Shown in pieces: positions 45,267-56,281 of a stretch of DNA of 64,000 nt. The notes beneath the pieces were generated by a model, which saw only the letters and a list, made by a program, of their open reading frames with translations, searched no databases and was not told where the DNA came from. The DNA is from Leptodontidium sp. MPI-SDFR-AT-0119 (taxonomy: Eukaryota; Ascomycota; Leotiomycetes; Helotiales; Leptodontidiaceae): NCBI GenBank assembly GCA_020726505.1, contig JAHLEZ010000008.1, forward strand, positions 62,001 to 126,000, in the 5' to 3' direction. The translations under genes were made by a program, and so were the position numbers. The stretch's first letter is position 1, and each line of letters opens with the position of its first letter.

Positions 45267-46869
45267 CTTATGCTAGTCGAACGAGAAATGGCATTTCCGT
45301 TGAACTTCTAAGACATTGAAGACGCGAAAGGAAAAAAAAAAAAACAAACAAACAAAGATGTGCGGCGGGGTGGCACCTATAGAAGTTGGCTGGGTGACCC
45401 AAATAGGAAACAACCACAACAACCACAACAGCCACATCATCTGGCAATTGGACGATCAGCAAATCAATCGGTTGACTGGTCTGCAGCTGTAGTATAAACC
45501 CGTCCCTCCTTCTCTTCCCATCGTCGAGAACAAACAAAAACAGTAAGATAAACTGAGTCTTTTATTTCTATCATGTCTCAATTGCGAGCGATAAGTCTCG
45601 TTGTGACAATAGTGGACATCGTGGACTGCGCCTAGGCATCGTGCTCCTGTTTGAAGCAAAAAAAGGTCTATTGTTTCCTTATTTCTTTAGCTTCTCCTTC
45701 GACTCGTTAACAATCCCATGTTCCTTCAGCTTGGCTCGCACTACAGCTGTTGGATGGATGAATAGGTTGGGTTACATGGTTCGGAAAGTTGGCCGTGTTA
45801 CAATTGCTCTTTGAACGGCATTCGTAGATCGACTTCCTCGACATGAGCACAATTGTGGCCTCTGAAGCAGCCTATCCCCTGCAAAGGTCCTCCTCTATCG
45901 AGTTGTAGGCATAGGGTAGCAAGTGTGCGAAAGGATAGGCACGAGTAACTGTGTGGGGAGGAGGAATGCTGTCGTGATACTGCGGGACTGGTCTTGAGGG
46001 GGGGCGCGCTAGTAGTCGGTGTACCGACGAAGGTAGGCTTTGGTTGAAGATTGGGGTTTCAGCGTTTAGGCATTCCTTCATCGTAGTGGGAGGCAAGGCG
46101 TTGATCAAGAACATCGCCCTTATTGTCTCACCTGTCCATTCACCCGCTGTCCTCTCCAACCGACGGAGTTGTGAACTTCGGATCCTCCTGCGAATACGTC
46201 TTCGCAGCTTCGTCCTCCTCCTCCCGAAACCTCTTCTCGTCCCTCTCCTCGAGTTCTTCATCTGGTGTAATACGTCGGTAGCGTTTCCTCGAGGGGTTCG
46301 CAGGAGGCGGGTTGACGATGCCAGTCCTGTTCCTCATCATCAAGTGCATGCGTTCTGCTCTGTGGAGGAAATCGCACAGTGTCTAGGCGGGTATGAGAAT
46401 TTCTTCTTGTGGTATTGGCATATCCAGTGTGGCAAAGAGGAACGGAGGTGCGAAGTCTCGGAGGGGGATTCGAAGGTCGCTGGTAGGAGAGGAGACGGTA
46501 TTACCATTGTGGTCGCGAAACGGCTAGAGGCTAATCAGCTGGGTGATTAATTGAATGTAAATAAGAGGAGTGCATACCTGGCTTTCTACAGTCTGCTCCG
46601 CAAATTGCACAGTCTGCCCATCCTCCTCCTCATCTGTCTTCGGGACCCAGACTGAAATTGTCGCCAGTTTCCCCTTCCCCTTCCCTTTCCCTTTTGTTTC
46701 CCCCTTCACGGATCAACGGCAATCATCACATCTTAGAGGAAACAAGCCAATCTATCAACTTCAAAATTATGTCAGTCAGTTTCAGCAATCTTCGTTTGTC
46801 ATTGTTAAAACGCGGACATGCAAGAATCAGATTGCCATATCTTATTGTTAAGAAAGATACAATGAGACT
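45267..46869. other. Spacer with fragments of a possible minus-strand gene
   Basis: No complete model. Minus-strand fragments look coding. About 46709-46582 encodes VWVPKTDEEEDGQTVQF and may be joined by an intron (about 46581-46527) to a segment ending at a TAG near 46398. At about 45752-45685 VVRAKLKEHGIVNESKEKLK ends at a stop. No start codon or continuous frame links them. A poly-A/(CAAA)n run lies at about 45328-45355. Confidence 0.3.
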
Positions 46870-47244
46870 ATGATTATGTTAAGTGACGACCTCCGGCAAG
46901 CAATTCAGAAGGTGGCCACTTGTCCACTTGAACGGCCAGCGGGCAAGGACGAGTTACTTGAAATAGATGCGCCCTACTTGTTCCATTACCCGCACCGGCA
47001 GCATATACGAGTCTATTCTCAATCAGCTGCCGCCCCATTGCAGGCGATGATTGACGCTGTCCTCGAGTACCCCGACGATAATTACGCGCGAGAATATGCT
47101 GAGGTAGCGGAGCTAATTTCACGAGCTATGATTACGCTCTATCATCTGGAGAAGTTATACCACCCGAATCAACTTTTAGTGGATGCTATTTATCAGTTAG
47201 ATACTCGATTAGAAGATCGGGCTATCTATGTGCTTGACAAATAG
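46870..47244 (+). CDS. Short hypothetical ORF (124 aa), possibly a fragment
   Basis: ATG 46870 opens a clean frame ending at TAG 47242-47244. The protein is helical, with EYAEVAELISRAMITLYHL and QLDTRLEDRAIYVLDK; no domain is recognised. Beyond the stop the same frame stays largely readable (GYSCQRR, a stop, then NPNPGFEVPVKDEAEPF). It runs straight into the solo LTR at 47378, so the ORF may be the front of a longer gene cut by an amber codon and an LTR insertion. Low confidence that it is functional. Confidence 0.4.
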   Translation: MIMLSDDLRQAIQKVATCPLERPAGKDELLEIDAPYLFHYPHRQHIRVYSQSAAAPLQAMIDAVLEYPDDNYAREYAEVAELISRAMITLYHLEKLYHPNQLLVDAIYQLDTRLEDRAIYVLDK

Positions 47245-47377
47245 CTTAAGGCGGATGGCCGTCAATTGCACCTATTTTTTTGGTGCTTGCAATTCGATGG
47301 CTATAGCTGCCAGCGACGATAAGATAACCCCAACCCCGGGTTTGAGGTCCCCGTTAAAGATGAAGCAGAGCCGTTTT

Positions 47378-47622
47378 TGTCGGTGCAGTACCGGTTCATG
47401 TACCACGTAATATATCGATATATCAATATAGCGACAGAGTAATAAATGTATAGTTCAAAAATCTGTGTATTTTCTAAGAGAGTGTGAGGAGAGCCAGATT
47501 ATACTACGAAACCCCACCGAATGTCCACCGAAACCAGTCCGGCTAGGCTCTGACCCCTGACTTTGACCCGCACCCCCTTTTCCAGACCGAAGTATGCTCA
47601 TGTAGGGACCTGTGGACCAACA
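47378..47622 (+). repeat. Solo LTR, family S, copy 3
   Basis: Begins TGTCGGTGCAG and ends GGACCAACA. It is the least mutated of the three copies (see 11883 and 12326). The flanking pentamers GTTTT and TAAAC do not match, so the target duplication is lost or one flank is rearranged. Confidence 0.85.
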
Positions 47623-47729
47623 TAAACAAAAGCGAATCGCGAAAATCTCTTAGAAATATTAGTAATAGGCGTAGTATAGTTTAAGGGGGTCTTATTAACT
47701 TAGATTAGTAAAGCAGGCTTAGCAATATG

Positions 47730-48230
47730 AATGACTACGATTACCTTTTAATATATATACTAGTACTGCGGCGATATAATAAAACAATATGAACCCCTAA
47801 CTCTAACCAAGTCTTCTAGGGCTATTATAAATGCGAGTGTAATGCCTTAAAGCTCGGCCGCGTATACTATTGACGTGGTGTTATCTCCCATGTACACTTT
47901 TATTATTATTCCAGTCGCTAGTGACAGTGCTGCTGCGCCCACCTGGCCATTGATACCGCTGCCGTCCGGGTAGACGTGAAGGTGGTCGTGGGTGTTTGCT
48001 GTCAGCTCCTGGTATCTTTTCGTGGTTTTTTCCCCGTTCGTCTCAATGTACGTTCGAGGTCCTTGCCACCATGGGGGGCACAGAAGCATTTTAAAAGATA
48101 GTCCCAGGGTTGTCTCTTGGACTCTGCAGCGACCATCCCTCTGATTAGGCAGCTGCTACCAGGATCAAGATGATTTCCACGAGTATGGATCGCGCCAGTG
48201 CGCCATGCGAAATTCATGGTACTGAGTTGA
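47730..48230 (-). mobile_element. LINE (non-LTR retrotransposon) RNase H fragment
   Basis: The minus-strand frame at 48089-47847 reads CPPWWQGPRTYIE, then HLHVYPDGSGINGQVGAAAL and TTSIVYAAEL. This is the RNase H domain following reverse transcriptase in Tad/I-type fungal LINEs, with the first catalytic Asp (DGSG) and Glu (AAEL) kept. A TAA follows AAEL, and beyond it the match continues into AT-rich sequence (ITLAFIIALE). The upstream RT is absent. Confidence 0.75.
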
Positions 48231-48324
48231 ACCTCTTTCTATCTATGTACGTGCCATATTCATGCATACTCTCGGTTTCATGAAGCAAGCCTCTGTTGTC
48301 TCCTCACCACCTCTGTGGATTTTG

Positions 48325-49923
48325 TTAGGTAGATTTTGGTTTTTGGCCATATACCACGTATCTGAATTATGTGTAAGCTGATGGATGACTATTTAAGAAA
48401 AGGCAATGCTTACATTGGGTTCCACGCATGAATCTTGGTATTACCCATATCCTTCCTCACATCCACCAAAAAGACCTCCAGTTCTTCTGGGCTCCATCCC
48501 AGACCACGGGTAAAAAGTGCAACACTGAGACCGTGAAGATTCCCAGTAATATTCTCATAACACCACATTCCTACTTCCATCAGCTACACTCTCACCTCAT
48601 ATTATCCCATAGGACTCACCGATCTCCTTCATCTTCTTGTCTTTAGGCCATCTGTTGGTCGGCCACTTGTAAACCACTTCCGTGACATTTACAAAACCAG
48701 CAGCCTCCATCTGCTCCTTGTACCAAAGTGCACTGTTGACCAAGCGGCCATATTTCTCGCCAGCTTGTTTACAGTAGACTCCCCATTTGTAGAGCGCAGA
48801 ATCGGGGCCCAAGGTACCGTCGTCAGATCGTGTAGGACCGCAGATGTCTACGGCTTCCAGCCAACCGCCCGGGTTGAGATTGCTGGTGAGATCAATCACG
48901 TCAGTGGTGAGCGCTAGGGTTCTGACTGGTGCTCTGAGGCTTACTTAAAGGCTTGTTCGAAGTATCGGGGCCAGGATGAGAGCGAGCCCGTCAGCATGCG
49001 GCTGTAAATTAAGTCGAACGGTTTACTGAAAGTCCAGGGTTCCTCGACATTGTCAATCTCGAAGGCCAAGTTTGGCGGCACACTGCGATCGCGTTATGGG
49101 AGAGGCATTTTGATCAGAAGGGCATTACATACAAACTTGGCTGGATCGGACTGAGGTCAATTCCGAGGACCTGGGATTCGGGATGTTCGTCCGCTATCAT
49201 TCTTAGCCGACTAAACATCATCACTCTGGGAGGCACAAGACTTACCAAAGTCTATCGCCCAAATCCCAGTCCCAGTTCCCACGTCAAGCACGCGGTGCAA
49301 TTGTTGTTCGTTAGGGATTGGGGCAGTATACAATCTACCCCCGAAAGTCAGGGTGAATAAGTGATGTTGCAGATCTGGGGCTTTGTTAACACTCCATGGC
49401 TCTAGAGTCCTAGATTCTCTCACCTAGGCGATCACTTTCTGGCTGCGGTTCATTAGCACGGTTTCCGGTCCCCCAAAGAACCCAAGCTCACCTCGTCATT
49501 TGGGAAAGGGTAGTCTGCTCTATGTCAGTCGGTTGAGCGTGGACGTGGCTGAGATTTGGCCAGTCTTACTGCCATCCTTGTAAGCATGATATCTCCTCCC
49601 ATTCTCCATCCGATAAGCCAAGATGCTGGAGGTAATTGAAGTCGTCACGCTTCCGGTAGACTGCTAAACTCGGAATAAGGAGGTTGACTCGCGTCTTAGT
49701 TTTTGCTGAGCTTACATCAATTGCCGAGTCGTGATCATCATAGTCATCAGCCTTGAATTCGCTATTAGTCAGAACTCATTTCATGACGATTTTGGACGGA
49801 GTCACCTCAGCTTCAATACCTGGAGCTAGCGCAGTTGCAGACGTATTTACTGGAGCTGCTGGCTCTGAGACAGGAGCGGCTTCGGGCGTAGCGTCGAGAA
49901 TAGCTTCCGGCTCGGGAATAGCT

Positions 49924-49982
<59 letters not shown>

Positions 49983-50015
49983 AGCAACTGGCTTTGTCTC
50001 AGATGGTGCGCTCAT
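48325..50015 (-). CDS. LaeA-like SAM-dependent methyltransferase, 11 exons, 389 aa
   Basis: Exons are 50015-49806, 49751-49716, 49663-49570, 49517-49492, 49442-49424, 49374-49246, 49193-49133, 49082-48945, 48882-48620, 48570-48414 and 48361-48325. All introns are GT-AG, 45-68 nt, and the sum closes in frame (1170 nt). The protein starts MSAPSETKPVAP and then has a (Pro-Glu)n run encoded by a hexanucleotide repeat. Next come SSILAYRMENGRRYHAYKDG and LDLQHHLFTLTFGG. SAM motif I is VLDVGTGTGIWAIDF, followed by VLGIDLSPIQPS, NLNPGGWLEAVDI, LFTRGLGWSPEELEVFL and IYVVYGQKPK at the end. This is the LaeA-like/TAM-type methyltransferase family, which includes global regulators of secondary metabolism, but most paralogues are of unknown role. 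It is divergent from the chromodomain gene at 50954. The 19- and 26-nt micro-exons are easily missed by automatic prediction. Confidence 0.9.
49922..49982 (-). repeat. (CTCAGG)n coding microsatellite
   Basis: About nine perfect hexamer units encode Pro-Glu on the minus strand near the start of the methyltransferase. Hexamer steps change length without a frameshift. Confidence 0.9.
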
Positions 50016-50953
50016 GATGTTCAAGACGATGTCGAATGAACAATTTTTGTACGTGTGTTCAAGAAGAAAAATGGGGGAACGGAAGACACCGCGGCCCAAC
50101 AGTCCTTTTGCCATTTTTAAGTTCAGCACTAACGCGGACTCGGATTCTGGTAGCGAGGGAAGCACGACCCTGGCGAATAACATCCTTAATTAGTTACGGT
50201 GGACCCGTCCAGTAATTCCTGGATTTGACCCCACCGCGGGACAGACGGGCCGTACGGGGAAAGCGGTCAAAAGGATCCCCGGTAAACCCCCATAAAAGTC
50301 AAGCCTCGCGGATCAGGCTTCTAACTTGATTGTTGACAATGGCTTATTTCCTCTCAGAAGCTGGCGGCCAAGCGTATCACCCCTATTGTTAGAGCCCTGC
50401 TCACCTTTCCGAATAAAGCAGATTTATTTTAGGATCGACGGGTAACAACCAGATTTTATCAACACTCCAATTTTATGGTGGGATACACATATTTGAAAGT
50501 ATGTACGAAGCAAACCCCATATCGACACCTGCCTACCCCTCTTCAATTTCACGTGATCAAGCATTCTCGGTAAGCGAGAGGGCGCCCCGCGACTTAGATA
50601 TCGCGTCTCTCGATTCTTCATCTTCCGCTTCTCTCTCTCTCTACAACCGACGACGACGAGCACAGCTCCTTCACAATCCCTCGATACTCCCTCCTACCTC
50701 CTACCTCCCACCTCCCATCACGAAACCCACGCCACGAAGAATCGAAATCCTCTCTGCCTCACCTCCTAACCACCAAGATCCAACCGCGTTACTCACGCGT
50801 CAGTCTTCTCTGCCGCCAACAAACAATCCCCTCAACCACCACTGCCTCCCTCCCCTCAAATACCTTGAACCCGCAGCCGCAATCAAGAAAACTCTACAAC
50901 CTTCTATCTACAATCCCTCTTCGAAACCATACCGTACCATACCATACCGTACG
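50016..50953. promoter_or_regulatory. Head-to-head intergenic region, methyltransferase / chromodomain protein
   Basis: 938 bp between the two start codons. The right half is pyrimidine-rich (CTCTCTCTCT near 50630), a usual leader feature. Just before ATG 50954 lies a short repeat of CCATAC/CGTAC units. An in-frame ATG at 50501 would add 151 low-complexity residues; I treat that part as leader. Confidence 0.5.
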
Positions 50954-52216
50954 ATGGCACGTCTCAATTCTGGCGTAGCTGTCAAGGCGGCTGCAGCTCC
51001 CAGGAGACCGAAGACCTACGGTCACAAACGAACGATACTCGCGGAGACGGACAACAATCAGCGCGTGAAGTGGCAGAAGATTAAGGATGGAGAGAAGAAA
51101 GAGAAGGGCATGGCGGAGGAGAAGGAGAGTGAGCAGGATGATGAGGCTGAGGAGACGAAGGAGAGGGATGTTGATGCTGGAGATGATAAGTTGGAACATA
51201 ATGGTGGTGATAATAGTGAAGCAGAGGAAGAGAGTGACGGAGGTCGCGCAGGTGGAGAGATGGAGGGATTGGACGCTGGACATGTTGAATCTGACGATTT
51301 CAATGTCATGCGAAGTGCTGGTGGTAAGGCAGAGATGGCCAATCTGCAGGGTCGTAAGGACGGCGAGAATGTGGGATTGGAGGCGCCTCATGTTGAAGTA
51401 GAAGCTTCCAGCATGGACCAAGATCATGGCAGTGAAGCAAACGAGCAGGGCAATATCACAGGTCGCCAGGATATTGAAGTTGAGAGGCTTGAGGCCCGGG
51501 TTGTTGAAACAGACGACATCAACATGGACCAGGATGGTGGTCGTGAAGGAGAGCAGCAGGACATTGTTCAAGGTCTCAAGGACAATGAATCTGAGAGACC
51601 TGAAGCGCAAGATACCGAAGTAGCCGATGCTAGTGCGGGTCAAGATACTACTGAAGAAGAGGAGGCCGAGCTATTAATTATCAAGCACATCGTCGCGACG
51701 GAGATGCGTACGGTACGGAATCTCCCTTCGGTCCCTCACCCCGACATACTACGTGGAACTACACTAACACCTTGCGTAGACCAAAGAGTCCTACCCTAAG
51801 GCCATCTTGCACGCATTGATCCAGTGGGAAGGATACGCCGATACCAGCGACATGACTTGGGAGGTTATGCCGAATGCTGTTGTCGACTGGAAGCCCTACT
51901 ATAAGCGCGTCTGGGTTGACAAGGAGTATGTTATGACGAGAGTATGGGCTTCGAGAAAGGTTTGTGTTGTTTGTCTCATGGGATTATAATGGTACTGATA
52001 GCTTGTAGGCCCCAAAAGGCAAAGAGTATCTAGTGGAGTGGGATGAATATTCGTCCGTAAAGGACCTAACCTGGGAGCCAGGGGAGGTTGTTCGGTATGT
52101 CTCTATCATCCCTCTCGCTCTACTCCCAATTTATGACCCTTGACTTACTTCTCTGCAACAGCACAACTTTCGCCGAAGGTTTGCAAGCCTATCTAGCCCA
52201 GAAGGCCCTCGATTGA
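50954..52216 (+). CDS. Tandem chromodomain-like protein (359 aa)
   Basis: Exons are 50954-51712, 51780-51959, 52009-52094 and 52162-52216 (1080 nt, frame closed). Residues 1-35 are basic. Residues about 40-230 are very acidic and built of three to four imperfect units of about 34 residues, each with a core like GLEAPHVEVEA...MDQDHG. The C-terminal third holds two chromo-like segments. The first reads IIKHIVATEM, then ILHALIQWEGYADTSDMTWE. The second reads VWASRKAPKGKEYLVEWDEY and then KDLTWEPGEV. Chromodomains bind methylated histone tails or nucleic acid through aromatic residues; both W-E-G-Y / W-D-E-Y and T-W-E signatures are present. A short helix (FAEGLQAYLAQKALD) ends the protein. It has no transposase or integrase part, so it is not a chromovirus remnant. 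It is divergent from a LaeA-like methyltransferase. Confidence 0.82.
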
Positions 52217-54765
52217 TCCTCCATTGATATCTTCGAATCAAACAATTGCTTGTCTGTACATTACTGCAATGAGGATCTACAATTTGCTTTCTTTTGTTGG
52301 CTGTTGCTGTTATGACTGTGTGGAACGGTATGCCAGCCCTGAAGGTGCTGAAGTTCGCTGATACTGACCTCTAACAGTACACTGCGTATAATCCTCTCCC
52401 ACATGTATCCTCGTACGCCGCTACAACCTTGATCGACATGCCTGGGAGGAGCATACGCGAAGCCTCGAACCCCTCTGACGCCTCTCCATGCTGGTCCACC
52501 GCTCTGGAAGTGAACGAACTTGGTCAGACTACTATGAGCTGTCAAGGAAGACGACATCGAGTCAGATGATTTCAAGATCTGGTTAATGATCCTTTGGTAC
52601 GCCACCCATCCATGCCATGGCGGACCCTTCCTAATTATTTTATAGCTCGACGAACGAAACCTCCAGGAACAGCTGTTTCTGGGGATTTGGCTTTCGAGAT
52701 GGAATTGCAGGATGTGATACCTAGTGTAATATGATGTGGTGTGGTGAGGCGTGATGGTCTCGGTCTCGGTCTCGGTCTGCACGGGCATGGGCATAGAATG
52801 GAATGGATGAATAGCTTTTTGCTTGGCTTGGGTGAGGATATTGAATAGACGAATGAAAGGAATGCATGCTCTGCTAAAATACAATGTTGTGCCCAACACT
52901 TATCCTCAATCCTGATCCTCACTGCTTCGTTCTCGTGCTATACCACGTTTTATGATTCTCTTCCGTATCGGCCAATTCGCTCTCCTACTAGCAGATGTTA
53001 CTTTCTCCAAGTCCTTGAAGTCTGTTTTCCTCAAGTTCGCTCTCGTAGCTCTAGGTCCTGTATTTTACTAGCTCCGGCCATCGCAGCTCTGCCCTTGGTA
53101 TCTCGAGGTCCTGTCCTTTTCAACTTTCTAACTCTGCCCTTTCTGGTTTTAACTTTGACCTGCTCTGCGTATCCAGCTCCGCTCTTGTATCTCCAAATCT
53201 TACCTTTACTTCCTTACTTAAGATCCCTCGCTAGTCCCTCCGGGCTTTAACTAGTGATCTAGTTTTAATGCTGAGCGTGGCGAAGATAAATTATAGTGAA
53301 CGAGATTAAGAAGGGGAAAAGGATATATTGTCCCGGTCGAGATAAACAAAGGACGATTGAGCTATAAAATCAACTGTCAAGCGACGAAACTGCAGATACT
53401 CGGAAGATATATCATTGGAATTTTTAGGGTCAAGAGTATCAAATTGCAAAGCTTCGAGGTTTTCGTACTCCATCTCCTCTTAATAGCCGACAGGCGCTCA
53501 AAGTTGTTCTCGTGCCCGACTCGTCTTCTGCCCTCCCATTTGTGTCACCATCTTCTAGAGAGTGACTTTTTACCCCCGATCGATGTATACTTATAGTAAA
53601 GTAATAAGTAAAAAATTCCAACCCGTGATAAGTCGTACTCCTGCTTCTAAGGATAAAGTTAAGAAAACAGGCTTAGAATAGCTTACTTTGTGTTCATGTG
53701 ATGGGTTACTCCGTTGATCGTTTGAATTATATTAAAAAACGGCTTTATCAGATTTAGAACATTTCCCGATGTGAGTGATATATTGCTGGATCCCGTAGAT
53801 GTATACACGAACTTGATGTCACGTTCGTGTAGTTAGTGAGATAGTCTATCTCACACTGATCGCTTAATCGATTGAGACCTCCAAGAAGCGAGACAACAAA
53901 CGCCGTTACATTGTGGATCGATCTTGAAGGATTGAACAGGTTCGGCGGCATTTGCATCGGCTCTTCTCTTATGATACGAAGAGCGCAGAATTGATCCTAT
54001 TTGCTCGACCCTTTAGTCTTCCAACCCACCGATGCAAAACACTACTCTTGTCTTCCACCCATACGCTCTTAAGCCCCGAAATTACTTGATCTCTGAACCA
54101 AATGTTACTTCATTATCTCGAAAAGAAGCCTACAGCTCCAGCAATCCAGATTCCAGACAGGGCATTGCACGTGAGGCTCTCGCTTCCAAATTGTCGGGTA
54201 TCTTTCCCGCAAAATGTTGGTGTTTTGATGCTGTTGTATGGTCTCAGTGAACGCCACCATTAATTGTCGGGATTCTGCGACATGCAACAAAGAAAATCCG
54301 AAGAAAAACCCAGCTTAGTCACTGAGCAAATTAATCTATCTTTCGTTAGAAAAGGCATAAAGCCATAAAATGCGCGCGTAACATTTGCAGCGATCTCCCT
54401 GCCAAGTCAAGAATTAAGCGACCGCCCCTTTTCTATCGCTAAATCGCCACTCGCTTCAGTTTTTGTTTTGTTTTGTATTCTGGGGTGTCACGACGCTTGG
54501 GGAGATCACATAACATTATCTTGTGGTTAGTTTTTTCAAATTAATGTTTGGGCGCCGCAATGTATTCGAAAGCAGTTTATTGTCATTGTTATTGCTCGAA
54601 ATTTCCTCCGCACGCCACCATTGCTGCGAAAAGTTTAGCTTTTCTCAGCTGCTAGCCCCTCACTGGTATTAGGGGCAGACGCTTGGGAACCCACGTTTAC
54701 GTTACACATTAAGTCTGACATTAAACATCTTGAATAAGCTATGCTCTTACAGCGACCCCGTCTGA
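52217..54765. other. Spacer without a supportable gene
   Basis: Several short frames exist, including a 212-codon minus frame at 52261-52899 of low-complexity composition, but none has a domain, a likely start context or conserved-looking content. A (GGTCTC)n-like run lies at about 52755-52778. I see nothing else of note. Confidence 0.45.
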
Positions 54766-54947
54766 CTTCCGTCAAGCCGTGGACAGAGAATTCACAACCC
54801 TGCTGGTGATTTGGGCCAGCCAGCTAACAATACAATCATAGACGTCATCCAAGTCAGGTTCCCGAGCGTGAAATGGCTCGGGCTATTACAAGATACAGGG
54901 AGCAAGATCAAATCTGATGGGGTGCAGGCCATTCGACCCGAATGGTA

Positions 54948-54985
54948 AGAGTTGTGGCCACAGCTCGTGGGCACCCTAAGCGAGA
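54948..54985 (+). repeat. Left terminal inverted repeat of Tc1 element
   Basis: 38 bp, exact reverse complement of 56244-56281; preceded by TA. Confidence 0.95.
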
Positions 54986-55070
54986 TTAGCCCCCCACTGC
55001 AATTTCCCACCCTTCAACTTCAAAAATTTCCTACAAATCAACCCGTTGATCTAATCGCCTCAAATTTGAA

Positions 55071-56162
55071 ATGGAGTTAGATCTTCACGATTCTGATGTT
55101 GAGCATGAGCCTGGCCAAAATTGGCATACTCCGAGGAGGTCAAAAGTGCGCCAAGCTCGTAGCGATGGAAAATCCTGGTCTCAAATCTACCGCGAACTAG
55201 GCGTCCCTAAATCAACAGCACAACGCATTTGCAAGACCAAATCTGATAGAAGAACACGGAAAGGGAAGTAGTATCAGAAGAAGCTTTTATCGGTACGAGA
55301 TCTTCGCCAAATTATTAGATTTATCGCGCAAAATTACAATACCCGTAGGCTGTCTTTTGAACGGGTCCGAGCCCTCCTCGGTATTAAAGCATCTGCTCGT
55401 ACAATTCGACGAGAACTTCGAAAGATTGGCTACCGACGCTGTATCGCATGTCCTCGGCCCTTTATCTCACGAAAACAAGTAAAGAAACGACTTGGATTTG
55501 CGATTAGCTACCGTTGGTGGGGGACTTCTGACTGGGCCGCATCGAGACCGGGAGGGGGGGATTGGAGAAAGGCTATTTGGTCCGACGAGTGTATTTTTGA
55601 GCTAGGGAAGAACGGTAGAATCTGGGTTACTCGACGAGTTGACGAAAAGAGGTGTACAGATTGTATTAGGTCAACTTATCGGTCGGGAAGAGTATCGGTT
55701 ATAATCTAGGGGGCGATCGGTTGGGATTGGAAGTCGCCTTTGGTGTTTTTAGAGAAGGAGGAAGGCTGTAAAGGGGTCAATTCTCGCGCGTATAGAGATC
55801 AAGTACTCTACCTAGTCATTTTCCCGCTATTCGATCGTTTAGGGACCGATTATATCTTCTAGGAAGACGGCTCAAAGGTTTATAAAGGACATGCGAGGCT
55901 AGCGAAGCTAGAGTATAGCATTCGCGGCTTTGATTGGCCTCCTTCTTCGCCAGATTTGAACGTTATCGAGAAGGTTTGGAGGTGGATGAAAGAAGAGCTG
56001 AAGAAATTGCCATTTATACCAACTTCTCTCGAGGCGTTAAAGGGGGAGATTCAGAAGCTCTGGGATCGGGTAGATCCACGTGACTACCGGCCGTATACTG
56101 AGAGATTGACCTGCAAATTGGAGGATGTAATTGCAGTGAAGGGATTAGCTACTATTCATTAA
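55071..56162 (+). pseudogene. Tc1-like transposase with three in-frame amber codons
   Basis: One frame of 363 codons plus stop is intact except for TAG at 55269-55271, 55707-55709 and 55860-55862. The N-terminus has an HTH (RSDGKSWSQIYRELGVPKST). The DDE core shows IWSDECIFEL (first Asp), FxEDGSKVYKGHA (second Asp) and WPPSSPDLNVIEKVW (final acidic residue), a DD34E-like layout. The second TAG sits where the family has Trp (TGG to TAG) and the third where Gln is expected (CAG to TAG), both transitions. It is therefore non-autonomous now, though its ends could still be recognised in trans. Confidence 0.9.
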
Positions 56163-56243
56163 GTCACAATACAAATTTGAAGGCAAAATAATGTAAATTG
56201 GGTTTGTTTTGCATTTTTGAATCATAGATGTTGTTTTTGGTGT

Positions 56244-56281
56244 TCTCGCTTAGGGTGCCCACGAGCTGTGGCCACAACTCT
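56244..56281 (-). repeat. Right terminal inverted repeat of Tc1 element
   Basis: 38 bp, exact reverse complement of 54948-54985; followed by TA. Confidence 0.95.

Larger units (their letters stand above)
54948..56281 (+). mobile_element. Tc1/mariner-type DNA transposon, 1334 bp
   Basis: Perfect 38-bp terminal inverted repeats lie at 54948-54985 and 56244-56281 (outer end AGAGTTGTGGCCACAGCTC). TA dinucleotides flank both ends (54946-54947 and 56282-56283), the target duplication of this superfamily. It carries one transposase frame. Identical TIRs suggest a fairly recent insertion, yet the transposase has three amber codons. Confidence 0.95.

Noticed and set aside
45268..45537. 89-codon minus-strand frame upstream of the HET gene
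   Set aside because: Contains homopolymer-encoded Val and Phe runs, no domain; likely HET 5' leader.
50501..50953. Upstream in-frame ATG extending the chromodomain protein by 151 residues
   Set aside because: The extension is Pro/Ser-rich and pyrimidine-rich at DNA level, like a leader; ATG 50954 begins a basic, protein-like sequence. Not excluded without cDNA.
52261..52899. 212-codon minus-strand frame
   Set aside because: No domain, biased low-complexity composition, overlaps the spacer just after the chromodomain gene; probably chance.
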